Assembly: GCA_039545355.1 (NCBI GenBank)
Contig: BCJJ01000008.1
Span: 1,413,004-1,477,003 of the forward strand
Source: Trichosporon coremiiforme
Taxonomy: Eukaryota > Basidiomycota > Tremellomycetes > Trichosporonales > Trichosporonaceae
Reading direction: 5' to 3'
DNA: 64,000 nucleotides
The first letter of the stretch is position 1. Every line of letters begins with the position of its first letter. The notes beneath the pieces were generated by a model, which was not told the DNA's origin, searched no databases, and was given only the letters and a program-made list of their open reading frames with translations. Shown piece after piece: positions 42,868 to 54,373 of this stretch. The position numbers and the translations under genes are program-made.

Positions 42868-44126
42868 CACGGTGGCGGGGGCAGGTGACAGAGAGGAGAA
42901 AGAGAGGTGAGGGAGGCGAAGCAAGGATACAGGTTGCCGGTCGCAATGTGGGGCGGAGCACAAGGAGGAAGGGAAGGAAGGGCGATGGGTTGAGGAGAGG
43001 AAGAAAGAAATGTCTCGCGTCGAGATATAAGAGGGAGCTCGATCTCCAGATCAGGCCGGTCACGTGCGTCACACTGCTAATGTTCGCACAGTACCCGCGC
43101 GCCCGCGCCGACTGCAAGATGCACTATTTGTGCGCTCGCGTGATTCTTCGCCGTGCAGCACCCCCCTCCTCCAGCCCACAGCGCATCAGCGGGGCGCATC
43201 GATTTTATGCATGGCTCAGATCTCTACGGCGTATGAAAGCTTAGACTCCCATCGGGTTCGTCCTTGACTAGCCAGTACCCTTCGAGACCCAGTTGAGGTC
43301 GCGCGTGCTGTCGTCGCGGCACTTGAAGCGGACCCGAACAACGGGAGCCCTCGGCTGCTGAGAGCTTGTGAGAGAGTCCCATCCCAAATTTCATCAATTA
43401 CGTGCATTACTTTAGCGGCCCGCTCTTAATCATGAGGCTAAGGGCTATGCGATCAGTAGTGACGATGGTCCATTGATCAAGCGGTCATCCCATTTGTCCT
43501 CGTGGGTGACGCGTATTGAGGTGGAGGCGCATAAAACTCCCAGTTGCTCGGAGTTCGATTCGAGCGCCGAGTGCAGGGTTTCACGTGAGAAAGCGGAGGA
43601 GTGGGAACGGAGTGGGTCATTGACCCTCTACGGAGCGCTACTCCGACGTCTCCGCCCATTGGTATGTTGTCCCGGTGTCGGACGTCTTCCAAAGCACCAG
43701 CGGAAACGGTCATATTCGGCGCCGATATAGGAACCGGATACAAACCCGTTAGTATCGCTTCTCTCAGGGCCTTCCATGATGACTCCAGATTTCAAGTCCT
43801 TATTTATCTGTCACACAAACGTCCCGATGCTGCATGAGAGGACTTGATGCACACGTCAAGTATCATGGACCTACATTCGTCGATTTTTGGGGTGCCGCGT
43901 GGATATTTCTTGGCTGTCCCCAACCGAGAATGGGCCATTGCCATGGTCAGTGGCACTGATAAACTTGCAATACTTCAGAAATGCTGTCGACGTCGCGTTC
44001 CTATCCGCAGTAGCACTTCCAACACGCCAGCTATCATCATCCGCAGTTGCATTCATAATCTGCAGTACTCTATTATTTGTATTACGGAATACATATATCT
44101 TCACTGCTGAGCATCAAAACAGCCGT
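42868..44126. other. Intergenic, no gene seen
   Basis: Short frames only. A TATA-like TTATATC on the minus strand near 43023-43030 could serve the interrupted F-box gene. Nothing else recognisable. Confidence 0.45.
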
Positions 44127-45014
44127 TTAGACGTAGGGGTTCTCGACCTTCTCGCCAGTGATCTTGTTCACGAAGTCCCAGTCGTCCTTGACGTTTCCAC
44201 AATTGGCATTGTCGTTGGCGGTCATGTACTCCTTGCAGTACTGCATCTGGGCGTGCCTCTCATCGTCATAGAGGTCCCAGTTGTTCCTACCGTCGGTCTG
44301 GGTGCCGAGGTTGGAAATACCGCCGGGGACGTTGATGTCGTACAGGCTGTGGACGGTGATCTGGGCAAAGTTCTCACCCTGGTCCGTTCTGGCGTACAGG
44401 TCGGTAACACGTTCGTCCTTGTAGAAGGCGTCGATCCAGGTCTGAGTCTCGTGGTTCTTTCCCTTCTTACCAGGAAAGGGGCAGTGGTCGTCGAGGGCGT
44501 GGCCGAACTCGTGGAACATGGAGCCCAGGTTCAGGTCGCCGCGGTACAGGATGAGCCTATCGTCACCAGAATAGTAGGCACTGGGGTTGGGGTTGGAAGG
44601 CGCGATGACAATGTTCTGCACAAGGACACGGGTCTTGGCCGGGAGCCTGCCGATGTGCTCGGCAACCTTCTCGACGGACATCTGGGCGTCCTTGTGGCGA
44701 CAGAGCCTGTGGGTCAGGCCACAGTCGTCGTGGTTGAGGTCGTAGACAGCGATATCCCTAGGGTCGAGTCCTTCGCTCCTGGCGTGGTCATAGCAGGCGC
44801 GAGGAATGGAATCCTTAACGTTCTGGCTCGAGTCGGGCCAAACCCACTGCCAAGGGGCCTTCGCGTGGTTCTGCAGAGTCGAGAAGAGGTCGTTGTCAAT
44901 CTTGCCATCGGGGTAGCTGTTGATAACCTCGCGGCTCTTGAGGTCTTCGTCAGGGCTTCCAGCCTTAACGCCAGAAACGGCGAGGATCGAGACAAGGCTC
45001 CAGAGGGCAAGCAT
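44127..45014 (-). CDS. Secreted zincin-like protein (CON-13-like)
   Basis: Single exon, 295 residues. The N-terminus MLALWSLVSILAVSGVKAGS is a clear signal peptide (cut near residue 18). A zinc-protease HExxH motif is present as 'SMFHEFGHALDDH' (about residues 167-179). Upstream, 'DIAVYDLNHDDCGLTHRLCRHKDA' with paired Cys and downstream 'ENFAQITVHSLYDINVPGG' resemble, as I recall them, fungal secreted proteins related to Neurospora con-13. No GPI signal. The HExxH suggests metallopeptidase activity, but the third ligand cannot be fixed by eye and substrates are unknown. A large (419-codon) frame on the opposite strand is a shadow produced by G/C-rich third positions. Confidence 0.75.
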   Translation of the reverse strand: MLALWSLVSILAVSGVKAGSPDEDLKSREVINSYPDGKIDNDLFSTLQNHAKAPWQWVWPDSSQNVKDSIPRACYDHARSEGLDPRDIAVYDLNHDDCGLTHRLCRHKDAQMSVEKVAEHIGRLPAKTRVLVQNIVIAPSNPNPSAYYSGDDRLILYRGDLNLGSMFHEFGHALDDHCPFPGKKGKNHETQTWIDAFYKDERVTDLYARTDQGENFAQITVHSLYDINVPGGISNLGTQTDGRNNWDLYDDERHAQMQYCKEYMTANDNANCGNVKDDWDFVNKITGEKVENPYV

Positions 45015-45090
45015 GGCGAGAGAGTTGGGGTGGCGGCTTCGTTGGGAGGACTTGGGCTGATGGGACGACAGGAGCTTCTGATCGTCTTCT

Positions 45091-45097
45091 TTTTATA
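45091..45097 (-). promoter_or_regulatory. Probable TATA box of the CON-13-like gene
   Basis: TATAAAA on the minus strand, about 80 bases upstream of the ATG at 45014, at a normal TATA distance allowing a short leader. Confidence 0.55.
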
Positions 45098-45109
45098 CAC
45101 GAGCCCACA

Positions 45110-46502
45110 ACTCATCTCCTCCAGTATTACCTTGCGCGTTCGATAAGTCCGAGTGCGACCACCTGGACCAGGAGTAGTGGTTTCGGTCAATTCCATATGC
45201 CCGTCAATGACGGCGTGGGTTCATCAACCATCTTCGCGGTCAATTCCTCATCGCCTCTCTCATCATCCAATCGAAATCGAAATCGCGACACAGAAGCCGC
45301 GGATGGGCATGTGTTCTCCCCAGACTAAAGAACTTCCCTCATCGCCAACCTGCAGCTGCGCATGGTCCCGGTGCCTGTATTTCCTTGACCGGAGCCGCAT
45401 TGAACTCTGAAGCAGGTGCACGATTCCTCGGCGCCGATAACGTGGTGGTCCCTCTGAATTGAGCTAAACCACTTGGCAAACGGTCGATACCCCTCCTGTT
45501 GCGAAAGTTGACGTCGACGAACTCGAAGACGACGGGCACACTAATGGAAAGAGGGGACTGCGATCAATTATAAAGAAGGTCTGCTCCACGGCCATGCCTT
45601 CCATCACCGCTTACTCAACGTGAAAGTACCGGGATGGTCGCCGAGCTCGCCCAGGAATCAACACAGTACTCCAAACCGGTGTGTGGGACCAGTAAGCCAT
45701 GGTAAATGAGGTTGCAGCAGCCGATGAGTTTCAGAGGATGCCAGTGAGAGGGGGGACATCTCCAAGGGGAAACTAACAAGGAGCTCGGGTGTCTTCCAAA
45801 CGTGCCCGCTCCGGTATGGTAGGGACGAAGGTACGCGACCGCCCTAGAGAGGCAGTAGTCTTAACGTTGTGCCTGTCTGGAAAGGAGCGGCGTCGGCCCC
45901 CCTGAGGAGTGCGTATGCACGCTTTGCGGGAATGATCCTGTCTGCAGTCCGCAGGGCGGAGGTGATACAGAGTTGTTAAACCGTCGCCGTGCCCGGCGTT
46001 TTCCCGAACGGGGCGAGCAGTATGGGCCGCGTCGCGCTCGCGGCGTTGGTTTGCAGTTTGCACACCACGGCCAAGGTGTTGATCAAAGTTGAGTGGATTG
46101 AACTCGAAACTGTGCTTGATGTTGCGGACAAGTGCCACCTCCCTGGCGATAAGCTCCTCCTCGACGCTGAACAAGAACAAGACCAGATCCACAGCCCATG
46201 CCGACAGTGCCTGCTGCCAGGTACCGGATACATTATGGACCGTGGAGCTTGTGAATTGCTCGCAAAAAGATGTCGGATAAACTTTGATTAAGGAGTTCGA
46301 CCCACGTCCAGTCTATAGGGTCCAAGCGGGCATGCGCTGGGGTCTGCGCTTACCGCTGCCGCCCTTGACGGACAGCGAGCTGCCGTCCTGGCCGATGGCA
46401 TCGGGTTGATAGGAGCGTCGCTCGCAGTCAAAGACATTACAGCAATAGCATGACACAATGATTATTGGGAATAGTACAAGAAATCGCTCCTACAGGGTAT
46501 CC
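45110..46502. other. Intergenic, no gene seen
   Basis: Only short open frames on both strands with no domain character. The right end is the 3' flank of the kinesin gene. Confidence 0.5.
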
Positions 46503-49500
46503 TCACATGCGAACCATCCGCCTGACCTCGGCGCCGGCGATGGGAGCGCTCACGTCGTCCTCGGTCACGATCTTCTGCTTGCCCAGGGTGCGCTTCTTCT
46601 TCGCGGGCGTCTTGCCCTGGACGAGCTCGATGAACTCGATGCTGTCGTCCTCTTCCCGAACAACGGCCTGGCGGAGCGACTCCCCCAGCGGCTTGCTGAG
46701 TGACTTCTTCGGCGAGGCCCTTGAAGGTGTGCGGGCCATGGACTTGCGGGGCGAGACTGTCCTGTGGCGCGGGGGTGTGGGCTCGGAGATCGTCGAGGCA
46801 GTCGCATCGAAGGAGGACTCCTCGTACTCTTCGTCTTCTTCCTCGTCGTCGTCGTCATCGTCGTCGTCATCATCGTCGTCGTCGTCGTCGTCCTCCTCCT
46901 CCTCCTCCTCCTCCTCCTCCCCCTCCTCGGACTCATCCTCATCGGAGTAGCCGTCAGCCTCCTCGACGACCTCCTTTGACGGGGCGCCTCGGGCAGCGAT
47001 GGAGTCATCACCCTCCTCCCCCGATTCGTCTTCGTCTGAGTAGCCGTCCTTCTCCTCGTCGATCTGCTCGGCGCGTGCGCTTCGGTCCACGATCGGCTCC
47101 TCTTCCTCCTCCTCCTCAGAGTCAGACTCGTCGGAGACGAAGGAGCTCTCGGCCACGGAGGTGTCAGCGCCACGGCCAGTAATCTCGGGCTCTCCCATGA
47201 ACGACGTGCCCAGGACATCGCTAGTCTCACTGGCGACTGTCAGCTCCTGGTCGATATCCTCCTCGTCGCTCTCCTCCTCCTCGGACTCGAGACGCGAGTC
47301 GTCGACAGAGTGGTCGGCGTCGGAGTCGGCTTCTCCAGTGGACTCTCGGGGAACAACGAAGGGGTCGGAAAGAGACGCCTCTCCGACTTCAGTGCCGTCG
47401 TCAGAATCCTGCGGTCGTCAGCTGAAATCCAGAGATCTTCAAGCATCACTCACCATAGTCTCATCGGGAGCACTGACAAAGGAGTCCTCAAAGGACGAGT
47501 CGGGTGCCATAGTGCGCTGCAGAATGTCGATCTTCATGTCCGCCTTCTCCTCGCCACTAGCCATCTGCTCAAGAAGGCGCCGGTTGAAGTCAGCCTGCAT
47601 GCGCTGGATGGTCTCCTGCATGTCACGGGAAGCCTCCTCGCGGATCTCCACTTCGAGGGAAGCGTTGCGCATCTCGCTCTCGTAGAGAGCCGCCTTCAGC
47701 TCCTTGAGCTGCTCGAAGAGGTAGTCGACGAAGTAGTCCTTCTCGTCCTCCTCGTCTTCCTCGGGCTCCTCCTCAACAACCTCGATCTCCTCCTCGATGA
47801 CCTCAATCTCCTCTCCCTGCTCAACTTGCTGAACAACTTCAGTCTTCGATCGAGTCTCAGCAGGAGCAGGGGGCGTCTGAACGCGAGGAGTAGTGCCACG
47901 TGAAGGAGCCGATCTCGTGGCGGTAGGGCGAGAGCTTGCCCGGAGGGGGATCGCGGGCGGCGGCGGTGGAGCCGGCAGGCTAGACTTGGTAGCCCTTCGA
48001 ACCGGCGTCGGGATCCCGCTAGGACCGTTAGGCATAACTGGGACCACGACCTTGACTCGTTGTCCGGTCACAGCAGTCTTCAAGGCATTGATTTGAGTGC
48101 TGATCTGTCGCTTGAGCGTGGGGAAGTGGCTCTTGACCTGGGTGGTCGTCTGGATCTCACGTGCCACAGCGCTGAAGCGCATGACGTGGGCGTTCTCGTC
48201 GTAACCTGTGTCGCAAGGGTTCACGTGCACAATCATGATCGCGCGTCCGTCGCCCACGAAGAAGTTTTGGAAGATCTCGGTCAGCTTCGAGTGGCGGAAG
48301 GGCACCACTGCCAACCGGCGGCGATGACCGGGTGTGACAGGGGCCGCCATCTTCTGCTGGTTGGCGCGGAGCACTTCCAGACATTGGCCAAGAACCTATT
48401 CGTCAGCGGAGTTTTGGGTGGTGTACGCACCATGAGGGACTTATTGATATTGCCTGCCTCCTTCAAACGGTCACCAGTGTTGCCCGTGTTGCGAGTGCGC
48501 TCAGAGCCAGCGAGGTCGACGATGGACAGACGAGAAACGCTGGCGCTCTCGGGGTCCTCAGGTGCGCCGTTGTGGATCCTGACAAGCTTGATGTTGAAGA
48601 TGCCGTGGCTGCGCGAGCTCTCGCGGTTCGCCATCGTGCCAAACACCTGTCGCGCGCTTTGACCGGAGCGGAACACAGCTAGGGCGTCCTCGCGCGACCT
48701 AACGCGAATCTCGTTGAGGCCGGCGATGAACTTGCCATTGCCATCGGGGTCGTTCTTGAGAGCGAGGGCCTGGCGCTTCAGAACGCCGCCTCCTCCGTTG
48801 GCCATGGTCGCCAGAGTCATGTTGGAGCCGAAGGCGCTTGACAGTCCCATGCTCGTGGTGCGAGAGGAGAACGCCACACTAGGGCGGGTTGAAGCCGCAG
48901 GCTGTCCGGAGGGGATTACAGAGTCAAGAAGATCGAAGATCTGCGGTTAAAGATGCCTGCATGAAGCAACATACCTTCTCATTGTAGACTTCAGCGTAAG
49001 AGACAAATACAGCGTACGAGAAGTTGCGATCAACTTTGACGGAGTCGTTGGCTTGGGGTTCCGGAACCTGGGGCAGAGATTTGAGCGAGTACGGCTCGCG
49101 TTCGTTCGTAAGAATGACATCGGCTTGACCAAGCGTCTTGAGCTGGGGGTTAGCTTCAGCCTAACAATCGCGTAACTCACGTTCGCATTGCTTTCCATGC
49201 CGGAGATTGAGTTGAACACGAGATCGATGGCCCTCGGCAGCACGCCGCGCTCCTCGATAGTATTCGCCTGACCACCTTGGATAGTGTAACTAATGTCAGT
49301 CCGTGCACTTTCTTAGAGCTTACGTCTTGCCACTGTTGGTCACTCCATAGGAGAAGAGGAGTCCGTTTTCTCCGTGGAGCAGCTTCTCGACCAGTGGCCG
49401 TGCTGTCTGGTTGAAGAACTCCGCTTGCGTCGATTCGGGGGAGAAGACCTTGTCAAAGCTGAAGACTTGGGCGGGCTTAGGAAGACCCCTGTTGTCAGGC

Positions 49501-49900
49501 GGGGGTTGGAGCAAAACATCCTTGTCGCCCTTGAGTTCGATGTACGGGTTGGCATTGACAGCTTCCACTGGCCTGACCCGGAGATAGGCTTGAAGCGATT
49601 GAGAGTACGCTGGACCCGTGTGGACGGTCTTCTTAGGCTGCAGAGCGTCAGCTCATATGTTTCCAGAACACTTACACCAATGTGCTTCTCCACCTCTTTT
49701 TCCTTCTCCTTGACCTTGTCGGAGACTTTCCTAAACCCTTCCTTGCCCTTAGCAAGAATTCCGGCAGTCCGAGTTGATGAGGCTGGCGATGGAGCAGCCG
49801 CCTCCCTTGTTCGAAGTCGGGTCATTCGAGTCGTCGGCGGGGGAATCGCACCAGTCCGAGACCTCGTCGAGGGCCTCGGCGTTGCTGTCGGGAGCACCAT
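46503..49900 (-). CDS. Kinesin-6 family motor (KIF20/KIF23-like)
   Basis: Seven exons: 49900-49676, 49637-49324, 49289-49181, 49142-48975, 48940-48431, 48395-47454 and 47408-46503, giving 1,057 residues. The motor domain starts 'SLQAYLRVRPVE'. The P-loop is 'YGVTNSGKT', the form used by kinesin-6 rather than the common GQTGSGKT. Then come 'FVSYAEVYNEKIFDLLD', switch I 'NRESSRSHGIF', switch II 'SIVDLAGSERTRNTGNTGDRLKEAGNINKSL' and 'PFRHSKLTEIFQNFF'. An insert of about 50 residues after the 'FDLLD' loop fits kinesin-6. A coiled coil follows ('EIEVIEEEIEVVEEE', 'LFEQLKELKAALYESEMRNASLEVEI'), then a long acidic Ser-rich tail with an Asp/Glu run at 46843-46926, ending in a basic segment. Kinesin-6 motors act at the central spindle in anaphase and cytokinesis. 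An upstream out-of-frame ATG (49937) complicates the N-terminus. Confidence 0.9.
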
Positions 49901-50570
49901 AGTCGTTGGTGGAGATGAGGTTAGCGGTTGTTGACATGTTTGTTGGTCCTGTCCGATCATCTCCTGTCGGCTGGTGCACTGGTAATTGGTTCCGCTTGGT
50001 GGATGTAAACAAAGGCAGCGCGCCTGCTTTTTCGCCACCCTGTGATTTTCCCCATGGATCCTTGCGCTTTGTCACTGCAACTTCCTTCCAACGACCGGCC
50101 ACTGAATCTCGCCCCCTCCTTCTCCTGCACGGATCCACATGTGTATAATCTATCTCACTCCCGGAATTCGTCTCGACACCGCCTCCGCTTCCAACTCGAG
50201 ATGTTTGTTTACTCCTTGCCCTAGCGGCTTTGGCATGTGTTTTAACGCGACTCGTCGAGCCCCCTCTCACGAGCTCTAGGGCATCAGAGACTGACACATT
50301 TCGGTATGCTCATGAGCATAAGAGCCTTCCTCACTTCTGTGCATTGTTGGGGCAGTAATACTGTCTGCATGACTTTCATCGGAATAGACTCCAGCCTGTG
50401 CTTTTCCGGCGCACTGACCACCACCACTTCGATTTCGGGTGGCGTTCCTCATCTCGGAATCAAACCGACGCGTTCCGGCAATGATTCCGTCGTGCCGATT
50501 CCACTTCTCCACTCCAAAGGCTCTGCCTTCTTCTCACTGATATTACAGCCCAGCTAGCCAGGAAGAGGAC

Positions 50571-52496
50571 ATGCCACCGAAACGCAAGTCGGACTCCGAC
50601 CGTCGCCCGAGCGGACTTAAGAAGCGCTCAACCGACAAGGTCTCCACGACCTCGGAAGCGGCGGCAACGGCCTCCGACGGCAAGCTCGCGTACGGCAAGT
50701 ACCCGCACATTCTCGAGTCTGTCATTCGCTTCGCTCCGCGAGACTCTCTGGTACAGCTGCGACGCGTGTCGAAACACGTCAAGCAGCTCGCCGAGGCGCA
50801 GCTCTGCCGACACCTCGTTATCTACCCCGACTACGGCATCGTTATGGAGACTCGCCGCGGTATGATGGTGAACGTCGGCGTCGGCACGCTCGAGGAAGGC
50901 GGTCGAGTGCAGGCCAACCCCACGTTCAATGGGTGGTATAACAACTACATCGACACTTATCGACCGATGCGACGATTAAGGGGAAACTTCCCATTCGCCG
51001 AGGATTCCGAGGATGAATTCGACGAAGAGGACGATGAAGATGAAGATGAAGATGGAGACCGCCATGGCGACCGTCAGGGGCCTGATGAACCTCATTTCGA
51101 CTCCGATGATGGTGACCCTGATGGATACAACATTGACGAGGAGAATGTGCCGGACCTCGGAGCCATTCTCTTTCCTGATGACCACTTCTCCGGCGACGAT
51201 GAGGACGAGGAGTTTGACGATGACTCCGAGCTGTCTTTCTCGTCGGAAGGTGGGCAAGAGGAGGCTATGGCGTTGATGCAAATGCTGGTTCAACAGAATC
51301 AAATTCTCGGAAACGAAAGCATCGTTCCTCCTAATGCCAACGGGGGTCCTGGCGGCCATGCCGGTGATGTTCTGGCCGCTGCGATTGCTGCTGCCAACGG
51401 AAATGACAGTGGCGACGGCTCCGACGGAAACGGCAGTGGGGGTGACGGAGAAGAAGGAGGATGGGAGACCTTCAGCGACAATGAGGATGATGATGATGAC
51501 GACGTTGACGACGACGACAGCATGGAGGGAGAGGAAGATATCTTGGACAACTTGGGCTTTGGAGGAGTCGAAAGCGCTTACGCCGATACCGGGGACGAGT
51601 ACAGCTCTGAAGAAGAAATGGGCATTGAAGACTTCAGTCATAAACTTCCTAAGCCGGCCGCGACCGCGATGAAGAGTGCCGAGGTTGTCGACATCTTCCA
51701 ACGCCCACCGTACCGCGGTATCATCCGACTGATGCGAGCGACCGACAAGGTTCACACTGTGAGGTACCATCTGCCCTATGCCCAGTCGCACTCGTTCTCG
51801 AAGTGTCTCTATGCCTCCAACGCACCGCGCGTTGTTCAGTTCAGCCTCATGGCCCCTATTGAGCAGTACGATCTCTTCGACGAAGGCAATCCCGGCTCTG
51901 CCCTTGGCCGGTCGACGAGGTTTGTCGACTACTCAAAGCTTCGTCGTGGCTGCAAGAAGGTCGTGTTCAACGTCGCGTACGATGTCGGCTGCAAGGGTCT
52001 CCGTAACGGCCGTATTCGCTTCGACGGATATCCCGACACTGTCGAAGAGGTCGTTCTCATCCTCACGAAGGCAGCATGGGACATGAAACCGACTGCGAAA
52101 GGCAACCGGAGAGCTGATCGGCCGTACGACGGCAAGGGCTGGTTCGAGGAGTTTGTTCTCACTGAAGCCTCAAAGCCGAACCACAAACTCACGATTGTCG
52201 GACTTCAAGATGTCCCGCCAGGCGCCCTGTCCCTGAAGAGGGAGGCAACTCCTGCCGAGAAGGTTGCTCGGTTCGACTACCGGATGCACGAGGCTAAGCG
52301 GCTGCTCGAGGAGGACGACTTCACCAAGGACATCTATTTCGAGGTTGAGGGCCCCTCGGAGAACTGGGATGAGGAGTTCACAAAGTACATGGCCGACCTG
52401 GAGTGCCTCACGCATGACGAGTACAAGGCGCGAATTGGAGCTGCCGAGTGGTCTATCGAAAACGAGATCTTGCCTGGCATCCGTCATGGATCGTAG
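50571..52496 (+). CDS. F-box-like protein with long acidic insert
   Basis: Single exon, 641 residues. The N-terminus is basic, then an F-box-like segment at about 42-82 ('YPHILESVIRFAPRDSLVQLRRVSKHVKQLAEAQLCRHLVIYP'). Residues about 145-360 are a very acidic, low-complexity insert with several Asp/Glu runs and an Ala/Gly/Asn stretch. The C-terminal ~270 residues look folded ('PPYRGIIRLMRATDKVHTVRYHLPYAQSHSF', 'KKVVFNVAYD', 'VEEVVLILTKAAWDM', 'ENWDEEFTKYMADLECLTHDEYKARIG') and resemble the layout of F-box proteins such as the interrupted one at 41.7-42.9 kb. It probably serves as an SCF ubiquitin-ligase adaptor; the substrate domain is not a known LRR or WD40. It is divergent from the kinesin gene. 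Confidence 0.72.
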   Translation: MPPKRKSDSDRRPSGLKKRSTDKVSTTSEAAATASDGKLAYGKYPHILESVIRFAPRDSLVQLRRVSKHVKQLAEAQLCRHLVIYPDYGIVMETRRGMMVNVGVGTLEEGGRVQANPTFNGWYNNYIDTYRPMRRLRGNFPFAEDSEDEFDEEDDEDEDEDGDRHGDRQGPDEPHFDSDDGDPDGYNIDEENVPDLGAILFPDDHFSGDDEDEEFDDDSELSFSSEGGQEEAMALMQMLVQQNQILGNESIVPPNANGGPGGHAGDVLAAAIAAANGNDSGDGSDGNGSGGDGEEGGWETFSDNEDDDDDDVDDDDSMEGEEDILDNLGFGGVESAYADTGDEYSSEEEMGIEDFSHKLPKPAATAMKSAEVVDIFQRPPYRGIIRLMRATDKVHTVRYHLPYAQSHSFSKCLYASNAPRVVQFSLMAPIEQYDLFDEGNPGSALGRSTRFVDYSKLRRGCKKVVFNVAYDVGCKGLRNGRIRFDGYPDTVEEVVLILTKAAWDMKPTAKGNRRADRPYDGKGWFEEFVLTEASKPNHKLTIVGLQDVPPGALSLKREATPAEKVARFDYRMHEAKRLLEEDDFTKDIYFEVEGPSENWDEEFTKYMADLECLTHDEYKARIGAAEWSIENEILPGIRHGS

Positions 52497-53028
52497 ATCT
52501 GTAGATCAGAAATCTTCTGCCTTGTAGCAGTTATGCATAAACGTAAGCAGGGCAGGTACGTTCTGATTGAGGACTGGTATTCGGCATGCATGAGCGCCGC
52601 AGTGGGTCTGTGCAGATCGGCAAGTCTTATCGAACCCGTAGGAACCAAACAACTGAAGCGGTAGCGGGCAACGCGGCTATCTCCGTCGAGCAAGCTGTTC
52701 CTGGCACACCACGTGGGTGAATGTCAGGCTCAAACTTGGCTCACCTCAATCATCTCGATTTCGTCAGAACAATACCTCACGCTCGCCGTTCACCGAGAAG
52801 TCATCAAAACACCAGCCCCATCGCCTCGTTCTCGCCGATTATCGACTCGCGAATCAACTCCGAAGTCGATCCCTTAGTCCGATCCGGAAAAGGAGCGTTC
52901 GCTGTTTCGGATTCGAAGCGTGAAAAGCGGCCCTCGAGCCATCCCGCGCAACAACACGCGTTGCGCATCCATCTGTTTCGTCAAGCTTGCATCTCGCATA
53001 GCGCATCACACAACACATCTCGAACATT
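52497..53028. other. Intergenic, 5' flank of RPB3
   Basis: No coding exon or RNA gene seen. Confidence 0.5.
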
Positions 53029-54373
53029 ATGAACGGATACGCAGAGGAGCAGCCGCAGGCTGCGCAGGAGCAGATCCAAATCCCTCAGGGACCGACGAAC
53101 CAGCCAAACATCCTTGTCCGGAGCTTGAACCGCGACGAGACGACGTTCCACCTCAGCGGCGTCGACATGGCGTACGCGAACTCGCTCAGGAGAACAATGA
53201 TGGCGGATGTTCCCACCTTGGGTGAGTCGACCGTCTGCTCTGCCTCCGAGGATCGCATGGAAGCTTGAGGATGCTCGTTCTGGGAGGAGTCAAAGGTGCT
53301 CCTGGTGAATGATCAAGCTCTATCAAGCGGCTCTGCGAAGAAGACAACTTGCTCACAATGGCCCGCTGACATCTAGCTATTGACCAGGTGTCCTTCTACC
53401 AGAACACGTCGCCGATCCCCGACGAAATGCTTGCCCACCGTCTCGGCATGGTCCCACTGATCTCGCGGGATGTCGGCAAGGGACTGAGGTATACTCGTGA
53501 CTGCGACTGTGACGAAGGATGCTATTACTGCATGGTCACGTTGCGGCTGAAAGTGTCGGCTGTGAACCGCGAGTACGGCAGCCCTATGGCTGTCACGAGC
53601 GATATGCTGGAGATCATCCCTAGCCCGAACACTGTGAGTGCCGACACCTTGTCAAACTCCGAGCCTAGCTGACTCTGCAGCCCCAGCAGAGCCCGTATGG
53701 CCCTCCGCCCGACATTGGCGAGGAGGAGCGTGAGCTGATCGCGCACCACGATCCCGAGCTCGGCGTGCCGGTGGGCAAGGGCGACCCGACGGCCTCTCCT
53801 ATCCAGTTAGCCCGTATTTCGCGAGGGCAGGAGATCGAAGTGGTGTGCAAGGCGTACAAAGGTATCGCGAAGCACCACGCGAAGTGGTCTCCCCTCTCCG
53901 CCGTCGCATACGAGTACGACCCGTACAACAAGCTTCGGCACACAGACTACTGGTTCGAGACGGACGCTGCTGCCGAGTGGCCCCTGTCCTCGAACGCCAA
54001 CTTCGAGACGCCCCCGAACCCGAACGAGCCGTTCGACTTCAACGCCGTCCCGAGCACATACTACATGACTGCCGAGAGCGTTGGCTCCGTGCCCGTGCGC
54101 AGCGTGTTCGAGCAGGCGTGCGACATCATGGTCGAGAACCTGGCGCAGGTCATTCTCGCCGTGCAGCAGGAGACGGGCGTGGACGAGGACGAGATGCACG
54201 GCGAGGGGGAGGGCATCGTCGAGCCTGGCATGGGCATGAATGGCGGCGAGTACGGAGGTGGCTACGACCAGAACGGAGGAGGCTACGACCAGTGGAACGG
54301 AGGCGGCGGCGGCGGCGGCGGCGCCGGTGGCCCCGGATGGGCGGGAACGGGCATGAGCCCTCTCAGGCGGTAG
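53029..54373 (+). CDS. RPB3: RNA polymerase II subunit RPB3
   Basis: Exons 53029-53221, 53377-53633 and 53681-54373 give 380 residues. Landmarks are '[30 protein letters not shown]', the alpha-motif of archaeal/eukaryotic RPB3; 'LAHRLGMVPL'; the zinc loop 'CDCDEGCYYC'; 'IVCKAYKGIAKHHAKWSPLSAVAYEYDP' (here with VVCKAYKG); and the C-terminal alpha-like dimerisation region 'SVPVRSVFEQACDIMVENL'. RPB3 heterodimerises with RPB11 to start RNA polymerase II assembly. The C-terminus adds a Gly-rich low-complexity tail (GGGYDQ repeats, then a poly-Gly run). All junctions preserve the family alignment; intron 1 is 155 bases. Confidence 0.97.

Noticed and set aside
43887..45146. 419-codon open frame opposite the CON-13-like gene
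   Set aside because: Val/Leu-rich antisense shadow; the minus-strand frame has a signal peptide, HExxH and a TATA box.
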